Shown: positions 43,767 through 53,422, counted from the first letter of the stretch. The stretch is 64,000 nt of DNA from an uncultured Bacilli bacterium (GCA_934130165.1 CAKOXO010000003.1:92675-156674); one strand, 5' to 3'. A program made the numbers and translations. The notes: generated by a model from the letters alone, not told the origin.

Positions 43767-44903
43767 TTACCAACTAATTCTAAAACCAAAATCATAAAGA
43801 TATGATTTTACACAATTTCTAAACTTGCTTGATATTTTTCTGTTATATATAAACTTAAAAATTTTCTGCCTTAAAAATTCTACAAATATTCCTGCAGTAA
43901 AAATAACTATAACTATAAAAATAACATAGATAATAAATCTGAATGAATAAATCAATCCATTATCAATTTTTAACATTTTATATAAGAGTGGCTGCAATAA
44001 GAAATTTTCGTGTATCAAATATACACCAAATATTAGTTTTGCAATTCTATTAATATACTTATTATATTTTATATCCAAAGATTCAAAAAATAAAAATAAA
44101 CAAATTGACTGTACTATAATAATAGGATTTTCATATTGAAACGCACAAGTGATAAAATTACCAAAAATTTCATTAAAAATTGGACTATTCAAAACTAATT
44201 GTGTTGAAGTTTTATATAATGCATAATTTATAAATGCAAAAAAGAAATACAAAAATAATAATATAGTTTGATATTTTCTCTTTGACATATTAGTAAAATG
44301 ATAACTATCTTTTAGCTGATATTGCTTAAAATATGCACCAATTAAGTACATTACTATTACATTGTATAATGAAAATCCATTATTAACAAAAAAACCTTTA
44401 TTCCCAGTAAAATACGGTATAGCACAAATCAAAAATATTGAAGAAAATATTAATTTTTTATAAGTATTACGATCTAATTTATTAATCAATATATTGATAA
44501 ATGGTGATAGACAATAAAGTAACAAATACACTTTAATAAACCAATACTGTCCTGTGTTTTCCAGTAAAAATACTTCTCTCATTACTACAATCTTATTTAT
44601 AGATACTAATCCTAAAGATGAAAGCAAAACCATTATACCTATCGCATAAAATATTGTCTGTGCTAATAGGCTAAATACTTTTGATAGTCTAAACTTACTA
44701 TTGACTTGAAAATACCCTGTCAATAACATAAAAAGATTTACATGTACTATGATTAAAAACTCAACTACCTCATTTACAAATGTGAAATAAACGTTTGCAC
44801 TATTTATTAAAATATTCCCATGAATAATTATATGATAATATATTATCATTACCATTGAAATTATTCTCATTAACTCAAAATTTGATTTTCTTACTTTTTG
44901 CAT
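43767..44903 (-). CDS. Acyltransferase family 3 membrane protein (probable O-acetyltransferase)
   Basis: 378 aa with about ten membrane helices. The N-terminus KSNFELMRIISMVMIIYYHI carries the family's Arg and the membrane His of acyltransferase 3 proteins; WFIKVYLLLYCLSPFINI and VYLIHENFLL are further family blocks. Such proteins acetylate or succinylate surface sugars. ATG 44903 is used with GGGGGATATATAC before it, not the ATG at 44936. Expected role: O-acetylation of the glycan made by this region. Confidence 0.85.
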   Translation of the reverse strand: MQKVRKSNFELMRIISMVMIIYYHIIIHGNILINSANVYFTFVNEVVEFLIIVHVNLFMLLTGYFQVNSKFRLSKVFSLLAQTIFYAIGIMVLLSSLGLVSINKIVVMREVFLLENTGQYWFIKVYLLLYCLSPFINILINKLDRNTYKKLIFSSIFLICAIPYFTGNKGFFVNNGFSLYNVIVMYLIGAYFKQYQLKDSYHFTNMSKRKYQTILLFLYFFFAFINYALYKTSTQLVLNSPIFNEIFGNFITCAFQYENPIIIVQSICLFLFFESLDIKYNKYINRIAKLIFGVYLIHENFLLQPLLYKMLKIDNGLIYSFRFIIYVIFIVIVIFTAGIFVEFLRQKIFKFIYNRKISSKFRNCVKSYLYDFGFRISW

Positions 44904-44962
44904 GTATATATCCCCCATAACCTCTAATTTATACACAATATAATTTTATCACATTGAGATAT

Positions 44963-44984
44963 AAAAAAAAAGGACAATGTCCTT
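44963..44984 (-). terminator. Intrinsic terminator of the glf operon
   Basis: On the - strand AAGGAC-ATT-GTCCTT followed by nine T, directly after the glf stop. It closes the 52276-44988 operon. Confidence 0.85.
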
Positions 44985-44987
44985 TTT

Positions 44988-46097
44988 TTATTTAACATCT
45001 AATTCTTTTTTAGCACGATCAAAAGCACTCTTTATTACATCATCCATATCGTAATATTTGTATTCAGCAAGTCTTCCGCCAAAAATAGTACCTTCCTCTT
45101 TTGCAGCTAATTGTCTATACTGTTCAGCTAGTGTGTTGTTTTTATCATCATTTATTGTATAATATTTTTCCATGCCATCCTTATAATCAGCTGGATATTC
45201 ATATGTAACTACAGTTTTTTCTTGAGTCCCATATTCGAAATGTTTATGTTCAATAACTCTTGTATAATCAACCTCATGACCAGTGTAATTAACTACTGCA
45301 TTTCCTTGATGATTATCTTCGTCAAGAATTTCTGTTTCAAATCTTAAACTCCTCCACTCTAATTCACCAAGTGAATAGTTAAAGTACTCATCTAATGGTC
45401 CTGTATAAATTATTTTTTCAGCAATTCCCTTATAATAATCAGTATTATCAAAGAAATTTGTTTTTAACTTAACTTCTATACCTTCTAACATTTTATCAAC
45501 TAATTTTGTATATCCACCTATAGGTATTCCTTGATATCTATCATTGAAATAATTGTTATCATATATTAATCTAACAGGTAATCTTTTTATAATAAATGCT
45601 GGTAAATCCTTACAATCTCTATTCCACTGTTTTTCAGTATAACCTTTTATCAACTTTTCGTAAATAGTTCTACCAACTAAACTAATTGCCTGTTCTTCTA
45701 GATTTTTTGGTTCTCCAACTATCTCTTTCTTTTCCCCATTAATGTGTCTCATTGCATCTTGTGGTGTAAAAACATCATCCCAGATTTTAGAAAATGTATT
45801 CATATTAAATGGCATGTTATATATTTCGTTGCCAATTCTAGCGACTGGTGAATTTGTATATCTATTAAATTCAACAAATGAATTTACATAGTCCCAAACA
45901 TCTTTATAATCTGTATGAAATATATGTGCTCCATATTTATGTACTTGAATGCCTTCTATTTCTTCTGTATAAATATTACCAGCTATATTTTCTCTTTTTT
46001 CTATAACTAATACCTTTTTGCCTGCCTTATTTAATAAATTTGCCATAGTAGCTCCAAACAATCCAGATCCTACAATTAAATAATCATATTTTTTCAT
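44988..46097 (-). CDS. glf: UDP-galactopyranose mutase
   Basis: Flavoenzyme of 369 aa that converts UDP-galactopyranose to UDP-galactofuranose. N-terminal FAD fold VGSGLFGATMANLLNKAGK, HKYGAHIFHT, FNRYTNSPVARIG, the EKQWNRDCKDLP region, ALIR-like RLPVRLIYDNNYFNDRYQGI and the C-terminal GGRLAEYKYYDMDDVI are all family hallmarks. AGGAGGAATAAG precedes the ATG. Last gene of the operon; a GlfT-like transferase gene opens the same operon, so the glycan should contain galactofuranose. Confidence 0.94.
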   Translation of the reverse strand: MKKYDYLIVGSGLFGATMANLLNKAGKKVLVIEKRENIAGNIYTEEIEGIQVHKYGAHIFHTDYKDVWDYVNSFVEFNRYTNSPVARIGNEIYNMPFNMNTFSKIWDDVFTPQDAMRHINGEKKEIVGEPKNLEEQAISLVGRTIYEKLIKGYTEKQWNRDCKDLPAFIIKRLPVRLIYDNNYFNDRYQGIPIGGYTKLVDKMLEGIEVKLKTNFFDNTDYYKGIAEKIIYTGPLDEYFNYSLGELEWRSLRFETEILDEDNHQGNAVVNYTGHEVDYTRVIEHKHFEYGTQEKTVVTYEYPADYKDGMEKYYTINDDKNNTLAEQYRQLAAKEEGTIFGGRLAEYKYYDMDDVIKSAFDRAKKELDVK

Positions 46098-46107
46098 CTT
46101 ATTCCTC

Positions 46108-47076
46108 CTATTTTACATTATGAATATCAAAAACATCTTTGTGATTTAAATAATAATTTTTCATATTTTCATTTTGAACACCAAATGATAAATGTCCTAC
46201 AACTGTATTTAATGAAACAATAATAGCATGTGAGCTATCCATACAATAATTACAAATTTGTTGTTCATCTACACCCATACATGAACCAAATTTTGAAACT
46301 TTAAACATTCCCATTTCTTCAAAAAAAGATCTTTTCATTAATATTGCACCAATACTAAATCTTATTGGACAAGCCAAGTAAGAGAATTTATCATCGTTTA
46401 GGGTTTTATCCATAACATCAATATTTGGTAAATAACCTCCCTCTCCCCAGAAAAATTCTACTGCATCTTTATTTGATTCGTCCATTCTGTCAGCACCTAA
46501 AGCATAAAGTGGTTTTTCAAAACGCTTCGTGTATTTTTTAACTAAATTAAATCTTTTTAATATATTAAGATTCCCAAAACTATTTATAGGAATAGTAGGT
46601 GCTACAAAACCAACTCTATAATCGCCGTTTTTTTCACAATCATTAAGTGTTTTATACAATGTATTAAAGAAATTTTTAGTCACAAATATATCTTCGTCTA
46701 ACTTATAAATATATTCCGCATTTGGAAATAAACTTACAGCAATATTTTGTATTAAAGAAACACAATTTCTTTTTGTGCTTAAATATGACCAATTATTTTT
46801 TTCTGATATTTTTGCTAATTCCTCACTGTAAATACCACTTGATAAAATACACACATCTACATCCTTTGGTACAAATTTTTTAATTCTTTTAAAAACTATC
46901 TCATACGAGAATGTTTTATATCCTGCTAAAATCATGCACATTTTTTTATTATTTTTTGATCTATTTATGAATTTATACTTTCCTTTTAAATTCTGTCTTT
47001 TTCTTCTTTTTATATATGTTTTTTTTGCAAAATCATATAATCCTAATTTTTTTAATATTTTTACTAATACTTCCAT
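46108..47076 (-). CDS. Glycosyltransferase-like protein (GT-A, DxD-type)
   Basis: 322 aa. A basic amphipathic N-terminus (EVLVKILKKLGLYDFAKK) may lie on the membrane. KMCMILAGYKTFSYEIVFKR opens the fold; YIYKLDEDIFVTKNFF holds the acidic metal motif (DED), and GEGGYLPNIDV plus VDEQQICNYC follow. No close family is recognised beyond GT-A type. It lies between the radical-enzyme activase and glf in a tight operon and probably adds a sugar to the same glycan. Confidence 0.6.
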   Translation of the reverse strand: MEVLVKILKKLGLYDFAKKTYIKRRKRQNLKGKYKFINRSKNNKKMCMILAGYKTFSYEIVFKRIKKFVPKDVDVCILSSGIYSEELAKISEKNNWSYLSTKRNCVSLIQNIAVSLFPNAEYIYKLDEDIFVTKNFFNTLYKTLNDCEKNGDYRVGFVAPTIPINSFGNLNILKRFNLVKKYTKRFEKPLYALGADRMDESNKDAVEFFWGEGGYLPNIDVMDKTLNDDKFSYLACPIRFSIGAILMKRSFFEEMGMFKVSKFGSCMGVDEQQICNYCMDSSHAIIVSLNTVVGHLSFGVQNENMKNYYLNHKDVFDIHNVK

Positions 47077-47085
47077 TGTAACCTC

Positions 47086-47859
47086 CTAAATTTTACATTC
47101 AACCACATTTATATCATTATCATTAAATTGTTCTATGATTTTTTTCATTTCTTCATCTGTTATTTCTTCATAATGTGTTACTTTTCTATTTAAAGATTTA
47201 TACTTACTATCACCTAGATTATGAATTTTAAATATTTCTATCCTATCTGGTTTATATTTTTTTATAAATTCAATGGTGTTTTTAAATGTTTTTTTCTTTA
47301 ATGTATATTCCTTGGTAATAGGAATTCTAAACATTATTTTTCCATGAAAGTTTTTGAATAAGTAATCTATATTTTTTAAATAAATATCTAAATTTCCATT
47401 TAATACATCCCTACAAATATCAGAATCTAGTATTTTAATATCAACTATAAATTCATCTATATATTTAGTTGCTACTTCTAATGCTTTTATTGGAGCAAAT
47501 AAAGATGTTTCTATACACATATTAATTTTATTTTGCTTCAATTTCTTTAATAACGATTCCATTTTAGTAAACTGTAATAATGCCTCTCCTCCCGAAAATG
47601 TAACACCACCACTATTAAGTGTATAATACTTTTGATCTTTTAAAATTTCTTTTTCTAAATCGTCGAGTGTTATATCATATCCAAATACACCTTTTTCATT
47701 TGTATCCTCATTATAATAGTTCTCAATTTCATAATTAATATTTTCTGGATTTGAACACCAGGGGCATTTTAAACCACATCCTTTAAAAAATACAGTTGTT
47801 CTTATACCCGGACCATCATTAAGTGAAAATCTTTGTATATTAGTAACTCTTACCTTCAC
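47086..47859 (-). CDS. Glycyl radical enzyme activase (radical SAM, PflA-like)
   Basis: 257 aa. The radical-SAM cluster motif is CGLKCPWC (CxxxCxxC), preceded by RFSLNDGPGIRTTVFFKG and followed by the SAM-binding GGVTFSGGEALLQF. It should use SAM and a [4Fe-4S] cluster to abstract H from the glycine of the partner enzyme encoded just upstream. The two-cluster ferredoxin insert found in many eliminase activases (two CxxCxxxC motifs) is missing, so it is of the short PflA type. The start is GTG 47859, 20 bases inside the end of the partner gene, so translation is coupled. Confidence 0.9.
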   Translation of the reverse strand: MKVRVTNIQRFSLNDGPGIRTTVFFKGCGLKCPWCSNPENINYEIENYYNEDTNEKGVFGYDITLDDLEKEILKDQKYYTLNSGGVTFSGGEALLQFTKMESLLKKLKQNKINMCIETSLFAPIKALEVATKYIDEFIVDIKILDSDICRDVLNGNLDIYLKNIDYLFKNFHGKIMFRIPITKEYTLKKKTFKNTIEFIKKYKPDRIEIFKIHNLGDSKYKSLNRKVTHYEEITDEEMKKIIEQFNDNDINVVECKI

Positions 47860-49879
47860 TTCTCAACGCCCTTTCTATTAAAACATCTTTGTATTCTTCC
47901 GGAAGATCATTAAAGTATGAACTAAAGCCCCATACTCTAACAATTAAATTTGGAAATTCTTTGGGGTTTTCTTTAGCTCTTATCAAAATTTCACTACTAA
48001 CAACATTCATTTGCATTTCAAAGAATCCAACATTTATGCTTAACATTAAAAAGTCAATAAATTTTTCTTCATTATTTTCAATAAAACTAGGCGTAACCAT
48101 AAAATCTATAACATTTCCATTAAATCTATTTCCAGTATAATCTAATTTTGATGCAAAATTGATTAACTCCGTATATGCAAGTGATGGTATATCTGATGAA
48201 ATATGTACAATAAATGGGTCTCCATTTTTTCTTCCATCAAATGAGGCCTCTTCATCTTTTGACTCAATTATATATGTAGGTGCACTAAATCCAATTTTTA
48301 ATCTACCACCATTCTTATTATAAGTTTTTTCTAATATTTTGTTTGTAAATGTAGTTATATCATTGAAAATATCATAAACATACTCATCATCTTTACCAAA
48401 TCTTATTGGCTGATTTTTTAATAGTTCTACTACATTTTCTGAGCCATTATAGTTATTCTTTCGTAATTCATTTAATTCTTGCAAAGAATATTTTTTTTCA
48501 TTAAATACAAATTTATCAACATTGATAATTGAGTTTACTACGTTTGATAATGAAACTGAGGTTGCACCAAAGTTATTATAATAAGATCCACCCTTGGTTA
48601 CATCTTTTTCTACAGTATTACAATTTGGTACAAACATAGACATAATTGGGTCTATTTCATATTCAATATTATCCAATTCAATTATAAAGTTCTTAACATA
48701 TTCTTCTAAATATACTTTATATGTTTTAATTAAATCTTTAGTATTATCAATTTTTGATAAATCTTCAAAATTTAACATTTCGTTAAATGGTCTCATAAAT
48801 ACCATACTTCTAATATTATTTTGCTCTACTGATTTATTCGGTATTAATGGCTCCCAGCAAGCAGATGTAACATAGTTATAAGCATCTTTTTTTTCATAAC
48901 CAAATTTTATTAGTTTTGGAATAATTACATCATCATTTGCAAATAAAGGACATCCAACACCTGTTTTTATACAGTCTATAGACAATTTTATTAAATCTCT
49001 TGGAGTATTTTTTGAAATTCGTAACAAAACCTTTGGATCAGGCAATTGTAATTTTTTTATTGCTTCAATAAAGATATAAGTTACATCATTACTGAAGTAA
49101 TGTTTTTTTTCATCCATTCCACCAAGAATAATTATTTGCCCAGTATCGCCAAGAAGGGCACTACTTTTTAGCCAATAATAACTATGTAGAGTTCCTATAA
49201 ATTTTTCTATTAATTTAGAAGCTTTTTTCTTATCCATTTTTTTGTCATTTTTATAATATGAATCAAGGATTTTGTCCAGCCTACCTAAACCATTTAAATT
49301 ATGCCCTGATTGCCACAATACTTGATTATAAAATAAAATTCTTTGTAAAGCCTCTTCAAAAGATTCTGCTTTTCTATCTTTTATGTTTTCAAAATATTTT
49401 ATATACTTTTCTTTATTTTTCTTATCACTTTTTTTCAGTGACTGAATTACTTTATTTAATAATATTTCTATTGCCTCTATAGCATTTAATTGCGTATTTT
49501 TATAATCGCCGCTTTTTAAATTTTCAATTTCTTTTTTTAAATCATTTAGAGATTTATTTAGACATATTTCATAATCAATTGTTGTGTTTTCTATTGTACT
49601 TAAATCTGAATATAATAATTTATAAGGATCAATTGAAAATACAAAATTATCGTCATTATCTATATTAATTTTTGCTTTTGAAAATGATTTTTTTATTTGT
49701 TCACCTCTATTAATTTTGTAGCTTGGAGTATATGTTAAAAATAAACCTTTAATTGCAAAAATCAATGTTTTAAAAATACTTTTGGTATACCTATATTCTT
49801 TATATACTGTATATATATAATTTTGCAATCCCTTATGATTTTTCAATACTTTTTTAATTATCTTCTTCATAAAATCCAT
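47840..49879 (-). CDS. Glycyl radical enzyme of the CxE (dehydratase/eliminase-like) type, unknown substrate
   Basis: 679 aa, shorter than typical members (about 750-850). The active-site Cys341 lies in YVTSACWEPLIP; Cys-x-Glu (Glu343) is the eliminase/dehydratase pattern rather than the Cys-Cys of pyruvate formate-lyase. The glycyl radical site is Gly651 in VRVWGFSSYF, where most relatives read RVSGY or RVAGY. The N-terminal ~50 residues are basic then hydrophobic (KKIIKKVLKNHKGLQNYIY; TLIFAIKGLFLTY), unlike soluble relatives. It follows a Wzx flippase gene by four bases and overlaps its activase gene. AGGAGG sits nine bases before the first ATG. The substrate may be a sugar, polyol or aminopolyol linked to glycan synthesis; this is inference. 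Confidence 0.85.
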   Translation of the reverse strand: MDFMKKIIKKVLKNHKGLQNYIYTVYKEYRYTKSIFKTLIFAIKGLFLTYTPSYKINRGEQIKKSFSKAKINIDNDDNFVFSIDPYKLLYSDLSTIENTTIDYEICLNKSLNDLKKEIENLKSGDYKNTQLNAIEAIEILLNKVIQSLKKSDKKNKEKYIKYFENIKDRKAESFEEALQRILFYNQVLWQSGHNLNGLGRLDKILDSYYKNDKKMDKKKASKLIEKFIGTLHSYYWLKSSALLGDTGQIIILGGMDEKKHYFSNDVTYIFIEAIKKLQLPDPKVLLRISKNTPRDLIKLSIDCIKTGVGCPLFANDDVIIPKLIKFGYEKKDAYNYVTSACWEPLIPNKSVEQNNIRSMVFMRPFNEMLNFEDLSKIDNTKDLIKTYKVYLEEYVKNFIIELDNIEYEIDPIMSMFVPNCNTVEKDVTKGGSYYNNFGATSVSLSNVVNSIINVDKFVFNEKKYSLQELNELRKNNYNGSENVVELLKNQPIRFGKDDEYVYDIFNDITTFTNKILEKTYNKNGGRLKIGFSAPTYIIESKDEEASFDGRKNGDPFIVHISSDIPSLAYTELINFASKLDYTGNRFNGNVIDFMVTPSFIENNEEKFIDFLMLSINVGFFEMQMNVVSSEILIRAKENPKEFPNLIVRVWGFSSYFNDLPEEYKDVLIERALRSEGKSY

Positions 49880-49883
49880 ACTG

Positions 49884-51338
49884 TTAAACCTCCTTCTTCT
49901 TCCACTTAAGTGTCTGTAGTATTTGATTTATTATATCAATAGTAAATTTATCTTTCATTACTAACAAACTGCTACAATATATTAGTGCTCCAATTATTAT
50001 CTTTATACATGATGATATTAAACCTGGAGTTAATATTTTGCCAAGAAGAATTACTACTATATACATTACAATACCACTAATTAAATATTTTATAGAACTA
50101 TAAATAATATCTTTTATAGCTATTACTTCTTTAGTATAAAATAACTGTATTGCTAATATTACAAACTCTGCTATTACAGAAGAATAAACAGCCCCTATTG
50201 TTCCGAATAATTTTATCAAAACCAAATTTAATATAACATTAATAACTGCGCCCACTGTAACTGATAATGTAAATATATTTTGCTTTCCTGCTTGAATAAG
50301 GTATTGGACTCCTGTAACATTATTCAAACCTATACCAATCAATATAAAAGATGTAGCACACATCAAAGGAATTACAGCATCATAACCATTTCCAAAATAT
50401 ATTGGTACTATTTCGGATGCCACTGCAAATACACCAAATACAAGTGGAGTTGCAATTAACCAAACCATACTGACTGACTGTTTTAAATATTTCTTTACAT
50501 CGTTAATTTTATTTTTTGCATAAGAATTAGCAACTCTAGAACACATTACAGTACTCATTGCAGAAACTACTAACAAAAGTGCTTTTATAATCTTTTGAGC
50601 TTGATCATAATAAGCTACTTCCGACATACTTTTTGTAAGTTGTCCTAGCATAGTTTTATCTAATACGGCATAAATTTGAACAGATATTTGTGGCAAAAAC
50701 AGCAGAATTATTGGTTTAACATGCTTTTTCAAATGAAGCTTTTTTTTATTGCTCTTTTCTAAATAACGGGGGACATACATCCATAAAGATAGATTCCCCA
50801 ACAAGTCCGACAATACATAAATTAAAAAATACTTCCATAGATCATTTTCACTTTTAACAAATAAAAACACACATACAAGTCCAGTTATTTTTACTATCAT
50901 ATTTCTTATAACTGTTTTATCGAATTCTTCATTTCCTTGAAAGAACCAGCTAATATCTATAAGATTTGCTACTAGTTCTATTATTAAAATTTTATAAAAT
51001 AATGAGTAATCTCCATTTAAACAGAACATTAAATAAAATGCAATTATTACAATTAAATAAGCAATTGTTTTAATTGATAGTATTTCCCTAAATACATTAG
51101 TTTGTTTCTTCCTATCATTTTGGATATATGCAATTTCTCTCTGACCATACAAAGCAGTTCCAAGTGAACCAAATAATACAAAATATGTGACAATTGATAT
51201 AGTATAGCCATATATACCATTATTTTCAACACCAAGTACTCTTGCAACATAAGGTGTCGTTATTAATGGTGTTACAATAGTTAATAACTGATATAGTAAA
51301 TTAAATATATAATTTTTAGCAACAGATTTTTTAGCCAT
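49884..51338 (-). CDS. Polysaccharide flippase, Wzx/MOP superfamily
   Basis: 484 aa with about 14 membrane helices. The N-terminus YIFNLLYQLLTIVTPLITTP then YVARVLGVENNGIYGY is the standard Wzx start, and WFFQGNEEFDKTVIRN and FLPQISVQIYAVLDKTMLG match the family. It moves lipid-linked repeat units across the membrane. Its ATG shares a base with the stop of the GlfT-like gene (TAATG). No clear Wzy polymerase is found next to it. Confidence 0.9.
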   Translation of the reverse strand: MAKKSVAKNYIFNLLYQLLTIVTPLITTPYVARVLGVENNGIYGYTISIVTYFVLFGSLGTALYGQREIAYIQNDRKKQTNVFREILSIKTIAYLIVIIAFYLMFCLNGDYSLFYKILIIELVANLIDISWFFQGNEEFDKTVIRNMIVKITGLVCVFLFVKSENDLWKYFLIYVLSDLLGNLSLWMYVPRYLEKSNKKKLHLKKHVKPIILLFLPQISVQIYAVLDKTMLGQLTKSMSEVAYYDQAQKIIKALLLVVSAMSTVMCSRVANSYAKNKINDVKKYLKQSVSMVWLIATPLVFGVFAVASEIVPIYFGNGYDAVIPLMCATSFILIGIGLNNVTGVQYLIQAGKQNIFTLSVTVGAVINVILNLVLIKLFGTIGAVYSSVIAEFVILAIQLFYTKEVIAIKDIIYSSIKYLISGIVMYIVVILLGKILTPGLISSCIKIIIGALIYCSSLLVMKDKFTIDIINQILQTLKWKKKEV

Positions 51339-52276
51339 TAATTACGTGCACCTTCTTCTGGTTTCCATCCAGGTTTATAAACTTTATCTAAGCCAGAAAT
51401 ACCATGATCAGCATCATAGATTGCTTTCTTTAAGATCTTAAAACCAGCTTTTTTATTTTTATACAATAATGTAATTATCAAAAAATACTTAATTCTAACA
51501 TATAACTTATATGTATTATAATAACGTCTAGACCAATTACTTTTTACCATATCTAAAACATTTCTTACTGAATAATAAAATTTCCAATTGACTCCATCCT
51601 TTGTCAATACTTGTGGTCCATCATGTATAATTTCTATAGTTGGTATACAAAATATCTTTCCAACTGTTGAAAGTCTATAACTATGTTCTGAATCATCATT
51701 ATAAATAAAATAATCTTTTTTTGTAATTCCAACTTTTTTCATTTTTTCTTTGCTAATAAATGTACCAACATATGAAAATAAATGAATTTCAAATTGATCT
51801 TTTTCATAATTTTTCTTTCCAGGAATTATTTGTAATGGAAAGCATAAAATATTTTTTATTTTTCTCCTATGAGTTAAATCTATCTTGCCTCTATTAAGTA
51901 CCTTACCACAGATAGCAGAAATATTTTCTTCCTTATTTTTACTTAAATACTCATTTGCTTTTTCAAAACAATCTAATTTCGGAAAAGCATCATCATCTGC
52001 TACCCAAATCCAATCAGCTGGTAAATTTAGACTTTTTTTCAATCCTTCATGAAAACCACCAGATCCACCTATGTTTGATGGTAAGTTTAATACTATTTTA
52101 TCATATTTTGTTTTTTCCTTTTTCCATGTTTCTAAATACTTCTTAGTATCATCAGTGCTATTATTATTTACGACTAATACATACTCTGGAAGATATGTTT
52201 GTTTATCATAACAATCTAATGATATTTTTAGTTTATCTAGTCTATTATACGTTACTAGAACAACTCCAAACTTCAT
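51338..52276 (-). CDS. Galactofuranosyltransferase-like family 2 glycosyltransferase (GlfT type)
   Basis: 312 aa. VVLVTYNRLDKLKISLDCYD at the start, VVNNNSTDDT, LPSNIGGSGGFHEGL and WIWVADDDAFP, with the triple Asp, form the pattern of GlfT-like galactofuranosyl- and related transferases. YNDDSEHSYRLS and IIHDGP lie in the second half, and the basic C-terminus may contact the membrane. The presence of glf at the other end of this operon supports galactofuranose transfer. ATG 52276 is used; the TTG at 52285 lies next to the AAAGG site. Confidence 0.82.
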   Translation of the reverse strand: MKFGVVLVTYNRLDKLKISLDCYDKQTYLPEYVLVVNNNSTDDTKKYLETWKKEKTKYDKIVLNLPSNIGGSGGFHEGLKKSLNLPADWIWVADDDAFPKLDCFEKANEYLSKNKEENISAICGKVLNRGKIDLTHRRKIKNILCFPLQIIPGKKNYEKDQFEIHLFSYVGTFISKEKMKKVGITKKDYFIYNDDSEHSYRLSTVGKIFCIPTIEIIHDGPQVLTKDGVNWKFYYSVRNVLDMVKSNWSRRYYNTYKLYVRIKYFLIITLLYKNKKAGFKILKKAIYDADHGISGLDKVYKPGWKPEEGARN

Positions 52277-52338
52277 AATACTCAACCTTTCTTAAACATT
52301 AAATCAATGTCTTATATTCATTTTAACATATTGACAAA

Positions 52339-52360
52339 TAAAAAAAAAGCATTTAATGCT
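52339..52360 (-). terminator. Intrinsic terminator between the two main glycan operons
   Basis: On the - strand AGCAT-TAA-ATGCT followed by nine T. The DUF2304 stop (52353-52355) is in the hairpin. It splits the 62132-52353 operon from the 52276-44988 operon. Confidence 0.8.
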
Positions 52361-52703
52361 TCTTTGTAGATTCTAATTCACTTTTTAAAATAGAAATTTC
52401 TTGAATCAATAAAGTGGTTTTTTTCTTCTGGCCTGCCATCATTATTGTTAAGGACATAACTAGCAAAAATAAAACTCCAATTAAGATTGCTATAAACATG
52501 TTAGATAAAAGTTGAATACCAACAATTTTAGCTAAACTTTCAAATACATTTGGAAAAAAACTAACTATTAAAATAATAATTGAAAACAAATACCACAATA
52601 AAGCATATTTTTCTGGAATTCTTCCTATTTTTAAAAAGTATGATGTTAAAAGAATTAAAAATAATGAAACAACAATCAATGTTATAGTTAAATTTATTGG
52701 CAT
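52353..52703 (-). CDS. DUF2304 family membrane protein
   Basis: 116 aa with three membrane helices (about 5-25, 33-52, 65-90) and a charged C-terminal helix. KIGRIPEKYALLWYLFSIII is the DUF2304 hallmark. The family usually sits beside a DPM-like glycosyltransferase, as here (ten-base overlap with the gene upstream), and may help it at the membrane. Last gene of its operon. Confidence 0.85.
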   Translation of the reverse strand: MPINLTITLIVVSLFLILLTSYFLKIGRIPEKYALLWYLFSIIILIVSFFPNVFESLAKIVGIQLLSNMFIAILIGVLFLLVMSLTIMMAGQKKKTTLLIQEISILKSELESTKKH

Positions 52704-53422
52704 TTTTCATACCTCCTAACTTTTATTGCAAGTAATGCTAAACACACATTCATCATATAATACATACTCTTCCAAGCTCTTATCGAAGATATTCCCCCAG
52801 TTCTCTCCTTCATTTCAACTGAAACTTCATCTACATTGTATTTCTTTTTTAAAATTTCTGCCGTAGTTAGAGGTTCTGGATACTCACTAGGATATGATAG
52901 AGAAAAATCATAGATTATTTCCTTGGAAACAGCTCTAAATCCAGATGTAGTGTCATATATTCTTTTTCCAGTTGCAAATTTTATAAAGCTCGATATTATT
53001 TTAATTCCTATTCTTCTTGAAGCAGACGATTTAAATCCATTCGATTTTTTATCTATGAACCTTGAACCAATAACCATATCTGCTTTGCCATCTATTATTG
53101 GCTTTATAATATTTTTTATATAGTTAACATCATGTTGGCCATCACCATCAAACTGAACAGCAATATCATAATTATTATAAAATGCATATTTGTATCCCGT
53201 TTGAACTGCTCCACCAATCCCCAAATTATGTACTAAATTTATGTGTGGAATTTTGTTACTTTCTAGAATTTGCTTCGTCCTATCTGTTGAACAGTCATTA
53301 ATCACTATACAATCATATTGTGTTTTACTTTTCTTATTGTGCATTTCAATTGATTTATACGTTTTTAAAATATTTTCTTCCTCATTATATGCTGGAATAA
53401 TTATTAATACTTTTTTTCCCAT
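52694..53422 (-). CDS. Family 2 glycosyltransferase, DPM-like partner of DUF2304
   Basis: 242 aa without C-terminal membrane helices. IIPAYNEEENILKTYKSI, VINDCSTDRT, VQFDGDGQHDVNYI and RTGGISSIRAWKSMYYM mark it as the DPM-like group that travels with DUF2304. It probably makes a polyprenyl-phosphate sugar. It starts 50 bases after the DUF2142 gene and overlaps DUF2304. Confidence 0.87.
   Translation of the reverse strand: MGKKVLIIIPAYNEEENILKTYKSIEMHNKKSKTQYDCIVINDCSTDRTKQILESNKIPHINLVHNLGIGGAVQTGYKYAFYNNYDIAVQFDGDGQHDVNYIKNIIKPIIDGKADMVIGSRFIDKKSNGFKSSASRRIGIKIISSFIKFATGKRIYDTTSGFRAVSKEIIYDFSLSYPSEYPEPLTTAEILKKKYNVDEVSVEMKERTGGISSIRAWKSMYYMMNVCLALLAIKVRRYEKCQ

Noticed and set aside
51053..51250. 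Small - strand frame inside the flippase gene
   Set aside because: Overlaps the Wzx N-terminal region in another frame; no start site and no independent coding signal.
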